Origin: Saprospiraceae bacterium UBA2329
GTDB taxonomy: Bacteria > Bacteroidota > Bacteroidia > Chitinophagales > Saprospiraceae
Assembly (NCBI GenBank): GCA_002344975.1
Contig: DDUV01000042.1
Coordinates: 182,515-195,357, forward strand
DNA: 12,843 nucleotides
Direction: 5' to 3'
Part shown: positions 7,699 through 12,843 of the stretch, in pieces
Layout: every line of letters starts with the position of its first letter
Numbering within the stretch: position 1 is the stretch's first letter
The notes under the pieces: model-generated
Seen by the model: the letters and a program-made list of their open reading frames with translations, nothing else
Database searches by the model: none
What the model was told of the DNA's origin: nothing
Made by a program: the position numbers and the translations under genes

Positions 7699-8538
7699 TT
7701 AAATGGAGATGTTTTCACCTGCATGAATACGGCCATGCTCGTTGCGAACAAGGGTGCAGGCGGCGGTGCGGGGATCGTGTTCAAAAATAAGGCGGTACCC
7801 ACGATCTGCGGCTTCGGCCAACAGCTTTTCCTTTTCGAGCAGGGTGGCCAGCGGGCGCACATCGTAACTCATGATGTAAGGCAAACCGATGTGACCGGCA
7901 GAGGGGATGAGATCGGCGCAGTACATCCAGGTGGCCTCGGCGGTTTCGATGATGGGCAGCATCATGGCCTCGGTATGACCATACACAAAGCGGATGCGGA
8001 AGCCGGGAAACCATTCTATGTCGTGGTCTTTCACAGGAATGAAGCGGAGTTGGTCGGCGGCCTCCAGCGGGAGGAAGTTGTCGTGAATGAAGGAGGCTTT
8101 CTCGCGGTCGTTGGGGTGGCAGGCCCACTCGTAGTGCAGGCGGTTGGTCCAATAGACGGCATTGGGGAAAGCCGGCACAGCCTGCCCGTCTTCGTTCCAT
8201 TTGACAGCGCCGCCCGCATGATCGAAATGGAGGTGCGTGAGAAAAACATCGCTGATGTCTTCGGGTTGGAGGCCATGTTTTTGAAGCGACCCCATGAGGG
8301 AGTCTTCGCCGTGAGGTTCAAAAAAATCGAGAAATTTATCGCCTTTTTTGGTGCCCATTCCGGTGTCTATGAGGATATTTCGGCCCTCGTGTTGTACCAA
8401 GAGGCAACGCATGGCCCAGGTGCAGAGGTTGTTCTCATCGGGCGGATTGAGCTTTTGCCACAAGCGTTTGGGGATAATGCCGAACATGGCGCCACCGTCC
8501 AATTTGAAAAAGCCGGTTTGCAATGTGCTGATTTTCAT
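7699..8538 (-). CDS. MBL-fold metallo-hydrolase (YtnP/AHL-lactonase-like)
   Basis: 279 residues from the ATG at 8538-8536 (MKISTLQTGFFKLDGGAMFG). The frame extends further upstream to 8631, but the extra residues look non-coding and would overlap the divergent glycosyltransferase start. Zinc-ligand motifs are complete: THLHFDHAGG (residues 101-110), VYGHTEAM (third histidine), YCADL (bridging aspartate) and FEHDPRTA (last histidine). IDTGMG (57-62) is the usual strand before the first motif. It has no signal peptide, so it is probably cytoplasmic. The layout resembles YtnP-type and lactonase-like hydrolases that open lactone or ester substrates; the true substrate cannot be read from sequence. 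It is the first gene of the minus-strand block, with moeA 2 nt downstream. Confidence is high for the fold, low for the substrate. Confidence 0.9.
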   Translation of the reverse strand: MKISTLQTGFFKLDGGAMFGIIPKRLWQKLNPPDENNLCTWAMRCLLVQHEGRNILIDTGMGTKKGDKFLDFFEPHGEDSLMGSLQKHGLQPEDISDVFLTHLHFDHAGGAVKWNEDGQAVPAFPNAVYWTNRLHYEWACHPNDREKASFIHDNFLPLEAADQLRFIPVKDHDIEWFPGFRIRFVYGHTEAMMLPIIETAEATWMYCADLIPSAGHIGLPYIMSYDVRPLATLLEKEKLLAEAADRGYRLIFEHDPRTAACTLVRNEHGRIHAGENISI

Positions 8539-8581
8539 AAGATAAGTATTTTGGCGCTTCTGCGTCTGTGAATCGTGGCTG

Positions 8582-8612
8582 TAAAGATGATTTTTTTTTT
8601 CAAACGCCCAAA
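8582..8612 (-). promoter_or_regulatory. Possible promoter of the MBL hydrolase/moeA operon, with an A10 tract in the spacer
   Basis: On the minus strand TTTG (8612-8609) is separated by 19 bp from CATCTTTA (8589-8582), which matches TAnnTTTG with two mismatches. Spacing fits the Bacteroidota consensus, and a start near 8575 would leave a leader of about 37 nt before the ATG at 8538. The spacer contains ten consecutive As (T10 at 8591-8600 on the plus strand). No clear promoter for the divergent glycosyltransferase gene was found in the same 83-nt gap. Confidence 0.3.
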
Positions 8613-8621
8613 TGACAGAAC

Positions 8622-9746
8622 ATGCCGACAAGCGAAACCATACAACTTTTATGCCTGCTGCTGTTCGGTATCGCCACGGCTGTACAAGTTTTCTTTTGGG
8701 CGCTGGTGTTTCGTCTCCTGGCGCGTTTTCGGCAGCCCCCTGCCGCTGGGAACCCTTCGGAGGAGGAATTCGTCTCCGTCATCATCTGCGCCCGCAACGA
8801 GGAGGAGCATCTCAAAAAAAATCTCAGCCATTTTCTAAATCAATCCTACCGTTCCTTTGAGGTCATCGTCGTAAATGACGGTTCTACCGACCGTACCCGA
8901 AACGTAGTGTTGGACAGTATGCAGAAATGGCGGAACTTGCGCCTCGTTGAAACGCAACATGACACACCGCCCGGAAAAAAAGCAGCGCTGACGCTTGGCA
9001 TTCGCGCTGCCCGAGGCAACTATCTTCTACTGAGCGATGCCGACTGCCGACCCGCTTCTACGGAATGGATCAGCAGCATGACGGCACACACCAACACTAT
9101 ATTGGAAATAGGTCTGGGCTTTGGTCCCTACGACCGGAAAAGAGGACTTCTCAACCGCTTTATCCGGTACGAAACAGCCTACACTGCGGTGCAGTATTTC
9201 TCGCTGGCATTGCAGGGGCTGCCGTATATGGGCGTAGGCCGCAACCTGCTGTACAAGCGCAGTTTGTTCGTGCAGGCCGGCGGTTTTGAAAGCCATGCTC
9301 ACATCGCTTCGGGCGATGACGACCTGTTTGTAAATGCCGTTGCTACGAAGCAAAACACGGCAGTAGTGTTGGATGAAAAAACTTTTGTGTTTTCGGAGCC
9401 GAAGAGCACTTTGAGAGGCTATTTTAAACAAAAACAACGGCACGTGAGCACAGGGAGGAGCTACAAGCTGCTCCATCAGGTACTATTGGGAGCTTTGTCG
9501 GCAAGCCATTTGTTGCATTACGCGGCAGCGGCGGCTTGTTGGGGAGTAGGCGCGGCGCCGGTTTGGGTGCTGTGCGGCGTGTTGCTGCGTTGGGCGGTGG
9601 TTTTCCTTCGTTGGGGGGCCATGTTGCGCCGATTGCAACAGCGCGATCTGCTGGGCTGGGTCATCCCGTTCGACCTGCTGTATTTATTGTATTATCTGAC
9701 TTTAACGCCGGCGCTTTTGGTCGGCAACCGAAACCGATGGAATTAG
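8622..9746 (+). CDS. Membrane-anchored family 2 glycosyltransferase
   Basis: 374 residues, ATG at 8622, TAG at 9744-9746. An N-terminal hydrophobic segment (about residues 7-34) anchors the protein. The GT-A domain follows: VSVIICARNEEEHL (51-64), VIVVNDGSTD (81-90, nucleotide binding), LLSDADCRP (136-144, DxD metal site), SGDDDLFVNAV (230-240, catalytic-base region) and KQKQRHVSTG (269-278, the position of the QxxRW motif of processive GT2 enzymes, here QKQRH). Hydrophobic stretches at about 285-325 and 345-367 give two or more C-terminal membrane helices. It should transfer a sugar from a nucleotide donor on the cytoplasmic face to a lipid, polysaccharide or carotenoid-like acceptor; the acceptor is unknown. 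The last 10 nt overlap the sigma factor gene, so the two are probably co-expressed. Confidence 0.92.
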   Translation: MPTSETIQLLCLLLFGIATAVQVFFWALVFRLLARFRQPPAAGNPSEEEFVSVIICARNEEEHLKKNLSHFLNQSYRSFEVIVVNDGSTDRTRNVVLDSMQKWRNLRLVETQHDTPPGKKAALTLGIRAARGNYLLLSDADCRPASTEWISSMTAHTNTILEIGLGFGPYDRKRGLLNRFIRYETAYTAVQYFSLALQGLPYMGVGRNLLYKRSLFVQAGGFESHAHIASGDDDLFVNAVATKQNTAVVLDEKTFVFSEPKSTLRGYFKQKQRHVSTGRSYKLLHQVLLGALSASHLLHYAAAAACWGVGAAPVWVLCGVLLRWAVVFLRWGAMLRRLQQRDLLGWVIPFDLLYLLYYLTLTPALLVGNRNRWN

Positions 9747-10390
9747 CAACTTCTACACGTCTGTCTCACAAGGCTGCTGAAGATTACGAACTGGTTCGCT
9801 CTGCTGTGTGCGGCGATCAGCGGGCTTATTCCGATTTGCTGAAGCGTTATTACCCCGGCGTACATCAGTTGATGTTCAAAATGGTGAACAACCGCCATGA
9901 TGCTGAAGACCTCACTCTGGAGGCGTTCGGCAAGGCGTTCCACAATTTGTCCAACTACACCCCCCACTACGCATTCCGTACCTGGCTTTCTCGCATCGCT
10001 GTGAACAACTGCATTGATTACAAAAGAAAAAAACGCGCGAGACTGCTGTCATTAGATGAGCCGGCCCTTTCGGAGTCCGGTGCCGACCTGCGCAACGCCA
10101 TTCCCTGCGCCAATCCTGACCCTGAAGAAGCCTTCATTCGCCAACAGCGTTCGGAGTTGCTCCACCGTTTGTCGGAGCGCCTGCCGCAACGCCACCGGCA
10201 GATGATCGAAATGCGCTTTTTTCAGGAAAAGAGTTACGACGAAATGGCCGTCGAGCTCAACATCCCGCTCGGAACCGTTAAAGCTCAATTGTTCCGTGCC
10301 AAAGAATTGTTTTCTGAGCTGCTGCAAAAACCAGGCGCTTCTGCTTATCTAGATACCTCGCGCCACATTACTTCAAAGGGGTATTCTTAG
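9737..10390 (+). CDS. ECF (sigma-70 family, sigma-24-like) RNA polymerase sigma factor
   Basis: 217 residues from ATG 9737 (MELATSTRLSHKAAEDYELV), stop TAG 10388-10390. The open frame extends upstream to 9536, but that part is out-of-frame sequence of the glycosyltransferase gene, so the internal ATG is chosen. Region 2 spans about residues 30-100 (DLLKRYYPGVHQLMFKMV, DAEDLTLEAFGKAFHNL, FRTWLSRIAVNNCIDYKRKK). Region 4 spans about 142-196 (LSERLPQRHRQMIEMRFF, SYDEMAVELNIPLGTVKAQL), a helix-turn-helix for -35 recognition. The linker is short and there is no region 3, as in ECF sigmas. No anti-sigma gene is adjacent: the next gene is a secreted peptidase behind a strong terminator. Transcription probably comes from the glycosyltransferase promoter, with the 10-nt overlap allowing translational coupling. 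Target genes are not evident. Confidence 0.93.
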   Translation: MELATSTRLSHKAAEDYELVRSAVCGDQRAYSDLLKRYYPGVHQLMFKMVNNRHDAEDLTLEAFGKAFHNLSNYTPHYAFRTWLSRIAVNNCIDYKRKKRARLLSLDEPALSESGADLRNAIPCANPDPEEAFIRQQRSELLHRLSERLPQRHRQMIEMRFFQEKSYDEMAVELNIPLGTVKAQLFRAKELFSELLQKPGASAYLDTSRHITSKGYS

Positions 10391-10410
10391 CAAATCATGA
10401 TCAAATCTCG

Positions 10411-10451
10411 AAAGCCTTCTTTGCATCCTGTCTGCAAAGGGGGCTTTTTTT
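10411..10451 (+). terminator. Strong rho-independent terminator after the sigma factor gene
   Basis: AAAGCCTTCTTTGCA (10411-10425) pairs with TGCAAAGGGGGCTTT (10433-10447) as a 15-bp stem with two G-T wobbles and a 7-base loop. The run of Ts extends to 10451. It begins 20 nt after the sigma factor stop and separates that operon from the aminopeptidase gene. Confidence 0.9.
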
Positions 10452-10483
10452 ATTGCAGGAAGAGGGCGGGATGATTTTTGCCA

Positions 10484-10514
10484 TTGACACGCGGTAGTCA
10501 AATTCGTAATGTTG
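10484..10514 (+). promoter_or_regulatory. Bacteroidota-type promoter for the M1 aminopeptidase gene
   Basis: TTG at 10484-10486 (within TTGACA) and TAATGTTG at 10507-10514 are 20 bp apart. This fits the TTG-(19-21)-TAnnTTTG consensus with one mismatch in the -7 element. A start near 10520 would give a leader of about 14 nt before the ATG at 10534. The site lies downstream of the preceding terminator, as expected for an independent transcription unit. Confidence 0.55.
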
Positions 10515-10533
10515 CGGTGTAAATCAATTTGTT

Positions 10534-12762
10534 ATGAAATATTGGATAACGATCCTACTGGCAGCAGTAGCCATGAACGCTTCTGCACAGCTCACAGATA
10601 CCGTAGAGTGGGAAAAACTCGTGCAGTTTGAATCCGAGCGAAAAGGCCCGCATCTCAGTGCGCCCAAGAACCTCAACACGCTCCATTACGACGTGAAATA
10701 CCACCGCATGGAGTGGGAGGTGTCGCCTTTGGTGCGGTACATCGGCGGCGCAGTGACGACGTATTTTGTGCCACAGACTACGGGGTTCAATCAGATATAC
10801 TTCGACCTTCACACGGCTATGGTTGTGAGTGCGGTGCAATATCACGGCACAAGCTGCACTTTTTCGCAATTGCCCTCGTCTGAACTGCTGGTCACCCTGC
10901 CGGCTACGCTGCCTGTGGGCGTATTGGATTCCCTGACGATCAGTTATGGAGGCGTGCCGCCAACTACCGGCTTCGGCTCGTATGCCACGCAGAACGTCTG
11001 TTCCAATACCGTGCCCGCCATGTGGACGCTCTCCGAACCCTACGGCGCCCGCGACTGGTGGCCCTGCAAGCAAGACCTCAACGACAAAGCCGACTCCATT
11101 GATATTTACATCACAACCCCCTCGGCCTATAAAGGTGTGGCCAACGGCGTGCTGATGTCGCAAACCGTTTCGGGCGCCAATACGATTTACCACTGGCGGC
11201 ACCGGCACCCCATTCCGGCGTATTTGGTGGCCATCGCGGTATCGGATTACAGCGTTCACTCGGCCACGCTTTCCCTGAGCGGCGGCGGCAGCATTCCGAT
11301 GGTCAACTATTTGTACCCGTGCAGCGGCACATCAGGTACTACCATCAACAACAACCTCCAGCCGATCATGCAACTCTTCATCAACCTGTTCGGCAATTAT
11401 CCCTTTACCAATGAAAAATACGGCCATGCCCAGTTTGGCTGGGGCGGCGGCATGGAGCACACCACCGTGAGCTTTATGGGAGGCTTTTCGCACCTGTTGC
11501 TGGCACACGAACTGGCGCATCAGTGGTTCGGCGATAAAATCACCTGCGGCAGTTGGGCCGACATCTGGCTCAACGAGGGCTTCGCTACCTATTTGGAAGG
11601 AATGACCTACGAAAATGGGCTGGGCGGAGGAGCGAGTGTCTGGGCCAGTTGGAAACAGAGTAAAATCAACAACGTGACCAGCTTGGCGAGCGGTTCGGTG
11701 TGGGTGGACGATACCACAAGCGTGAGTCGCATTTTCAGCAGCAGATTGAGTTATGACAAAGGCGCGCTGTTGCTGCACATGCTGCGTTGGAAACTCGGCG
11801 ACACCAACTTTTTTCAGGGAGTCAGAAATTACCTCAACGATCCGGCGTTGGCTTACGGCTATGCCAAAACGCCCCAGTTGAAAGCGCATCTGGAGGCTGT
11901 GAGCGGCCAAAATTTGGACGAGTTTTTTGCCGACTGGTACTACGGTCAGGGATATCCGACCTACACGGTGCAATGGTCGCAAAACGGCGCTCAATTACTG
12001 ACCGTTCAACTTTTTCAAACGCCGTCTCACGCTTCGGTTTCGTTTTTCAACATCCCGGTGCCGGTGCGCTTCAACGGGGCGAGCAAAAATCGCACACTCG
12101 TGTTTGACCCCTCTACCAATGGGCAGACTTTCACCGAGCAATTGGACTTTACCGTCACTTCCGTTGAATTCGATCCCGACCGCTGGCTTTGCGCCAAAAG
12201 CAGCATCGTTTTGCCGGTAGAATTGACGGAATTGAGCGCAAGCTGGGACGGGAAAGCCGTGCAGGTGAAATGGGCTACGGCCACAGAAACCGACAACCGG
12301 GGTTTTGAAATCCAGCGCATGAGCGAATACGGCGCGCCTGCAAACAATTGGGAAACAATAGGTTGGAAAGATGGACAGGGAACAAGCCAGACGCCTGCCT
12401 ACTACCAATGGCCGGACGAGCGGCCCATGCCGGGCATGAACTACTACCGCTTGCGACAGTTGGATTTCGACGGTTCGGAGGAGTTTTCGATGGTGGTCGG
12501 CGCGGAGGCACCGACCGAGCACAGGGGCTTGAAACTATTCCCTAATCCGGCCCGGCAGGAAGTCTGGGTGGAATGGCCCGCTGCGGTGGAAAATGCAGAG
12601 TTGGAACTCTACGACGTGCATGGTCGCCTGATGCTGCGCCAACGCTGGCAGGAACCGCTGCAACGCCGATTGGTATCGTTGAGCGAACTACCCGGAGGCG
12701 TGTATGCGGTGGTGTTGCGCGCCGGCGGGCAGGTGTGGATGGAGCGGTTGGTGCGGAGGTAG
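10534..12762 (+). CDS. Secreted M1 family zinc aminopeptidase with T9SS type A sorting domain
   Basis: 742 residues, ATG 10534, TAG 12760-12762. The N-terminus is a Sec signal peptide (MKYWITILLAAVAMNASA, likely cut before Q19). The peptidase domain has GWGGGMEHTT (about residues 302-311, the GxMEN exopeptidase motif with His instead of Asn), HELAHQWFG (325-333) and NEGFATY (347-353). Together these give the zinc ligands H325, H329 and E348 with E326 as catalytic base; SYDKGALLLHMLR places the expected catalytic tyrosine at Y407. M1 enzymes remove N-terminal residues from peptides. Residues about 565-660 (LPVELTELSA, WATATETDNRGFEIQR, YYRLRQLDFDG) form the FN3-like module common before T9SS tails. 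From about 666, LKLFPNPARQEVWVEW and LPGGVYAVVLRAGG are a T9SS type A (por secretion) sorting domain. The protein is predicted to be exported and released or surface-anchored, probably for nutrient peptide degradation. It has its own promoter. The gene is complete, although the contig becomes unreliable shortly after the stop. Confidence 0.95.
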   Translation: MKYWITILLAAVAMNASAQLTDTVEWEKLVQFESERKGPHLSAPKNLNTLHYDVKYHRMEWEVSPLVRYIGGAVTTYFVPQTTGFNQIYFDLHTAMVVSAVQYHGTSCTFSQLPSSELLVTLPATLPVGVLDSLTISYGGVPPTTGFGSYATQNVCSNTVPAMWTLSEPYGARDWWPCKQDLNDKADSIDIYITTPSAYKGVANGVLMSQTVSGANTIYHWRHRHPIPAYLVAIAVSDYSVHSATLSLSGGGSIPMVNYLYPCSGTSGTTINNNLQPIMQLFINLFGNYPFTNEKYGHAQFGWGGGMEHTTVSFMGGFSHLLLAHELAHQWFGDKITCGSWADIWLNEGFATYLEGMTYENGLGGGASVWASWKQSKINNVTSLASGSVWVDDTTSVSRIFSSRLSYDKGALLLHMLRWKLGDTNFFQGVRNYLNDPALAYGYAKTPQLKAHLEAVSGQNLDEFFADWYYGQGYPTYTVQWSQNGAQLLTVQLFQTPSHASVSFFNIPVPVRFNGASKNRTLVFDPSTNGQTFTEQLDFTVTSVEFDPDRWLCAKSSIVLPVELTELSASWDGKAVQVKWATATETDNRGFEIQRMSEYGAPANNWETIGWKDGQGTSQTPAYYQWPDERPMPGMNYYRLRQLDFDGSEEFSMVVGAEAPTEHRGLKLFPNPARQEVWVEWPAAVENAELELYDVHGRLMLRQRWQEPLQRRLVSLSELPGGVYAVVLRAGGQVWMERLVRR

Positions 12763-12775
12763 GGGGAGTCGCCAA

Positions 12776-12806
12776 GTCAGGGCGTAACCGGAAGCTACGG
12801 CCTGAC
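12776..12806. repeat. Inverted repeat in the contig tail
   Basis: GTCAGGGCGTA (12776-12786) and TACGGCCTGAC (12796-12806) pair at 10 of 11 positions around a 9-base loop. There is no following T-run, so it is not a standard terminator. Because adapter sequence begins a few bases later, a fold-back or low-quality read end is a likely explanation; a real structured 3' region cannot be excluded. Confidence 0.5.
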
Positions 12807-12817
12807 CCCGCCCACCC

Positions 12818-12843
12818 GCTCGGGAGAGCACACGGCTGAACTC
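12818..12843 (+). other. Probable Illumina adapter remnant at contig end
   Basis: Aligned without gaps to the known TruSeq adapter that begins GATCGGAAGAGCACACG and continues TCTGAACTC, the last 26 bases match at 23 positions. Mismatches are at 12819, 12824 and 12835. The agreement includes the uninterrupted blocks AGAGCACACG (12825-12834) and CTGAACTC (12836-12843). This is not genomic sequence in all likelihood and should be trimmed. Confidence 0.85.

Noticed and set aside
8522..8533. Third copy of AATGTGCTGATT
   Set aside because: It lies inside the first codons of the MBL hydrolase (encoding I-S-T-L) and has no neighbouring copies, so coincidence is the simpler explanation.
7723..8571. 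282-residue plus-strand open frame opposite the MBL hydrolase gene
   Set aside because: It is antisense to a gene with complete zinc-ligand motifs, its translation matches no family I recognise, and GC-rich genes commonly create such antisense frames.
8539..8631. 31-residue upstream extension of the MBL hydrolase frame
   Set aside because: It crosses the T10 tract and the divergent gene start. MKISTLQTGFF is the natural start of the fold.
9536..9736. Upstream extension of the sigma factor frame (67 extra residues)
   Set aside because: The extension is the glycosyltransferase C-terminus read in another frame. Sigma region 2 begins normally after the ATG at 9737.
12573..12839. 88-residue plus-strand open frame running off the end of the aminopeptidase gene
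   Set aside because: It is an out-of-frame shadow of the aminopeptidase tail and extends into adapter-like sequence.

Overview
The window looks like one contig from a member of the Bacteroidota, most plausibly a Saprospirales/Chitinophagales-type gliding relative. The evidence is two secreted proteins with different type IX secretion system (T9SS) C-terminal sorting domains, SprB/PKD-like repeat architecture, near absence of Shine-Dalgarno sites, and promoter-like elements resembling the Bacteroidota TTG / TAnnTTTG consensus. The lineage below phylum is inference. No rRNA, tRNA, CRISPR array, transposase or integrase gene was seen, and no gap between genes exceeds about 175 bases.

Layout. 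(1) Positions 1-4641 (+) hold the 3' part of a giant adhesin-like surface protein made of PKD/Ig-like repeats and ending in a gliding-motility-type (CHU_C, T9SS type B) domain. A short repeat patch and a good rho-independent terminator follow. (2) A minus-strand block is read from 8538 down to 4813. It holds an MBL-fold hydrolase and moeA (2 nt apart), then, after 65 nt, an AAA/ABC-type ATPase and a TOPRIM-like DUF3226-type protein (2 nt apart). The ATPase/TOPRIM pair is visibly more AT-rich than its neighbours and has the organisation of two-gene OLD/PARIS/RloAB-like defence modules. It is the best candidate here for an undescribed system. (3) On the plus strand from 8622, a membrane-anchored family 2 glycosyltransferase overlaps an ECF sigma factor gene by 10 nt; a strong terminator follows. 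(4) A secreted M1 family aminopeptidase with a T9SS type A tail (10534-12762) has its own Bacteroidota-type promoter.

How the genes relate. The giant repeat protein and the aminopeptidase are both predicted T9SS cargo, exported through Sec and then across the outer membrane. The glycosyltransferase and sigma factor look co-transcribed and may link envelope glycan synthesis to a transcriptional response. MoeA completes molybdenum cofactor and is translated next to a hydrolase of unknown substrate. The ATPase/TOPRIM pair appears functionally unrelated to either side, consistent with an accessory insertion.

Quality caveat. The last 26 bases (12818-12843) match an Illumina TruSeq adapter at 23 of 26 positions, and the bases just before them form an inverted repeat. 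The right end after the aminopeptidase stop (12763-12843) should not be trusted as genomic sequence. The left end cuts the first gene.
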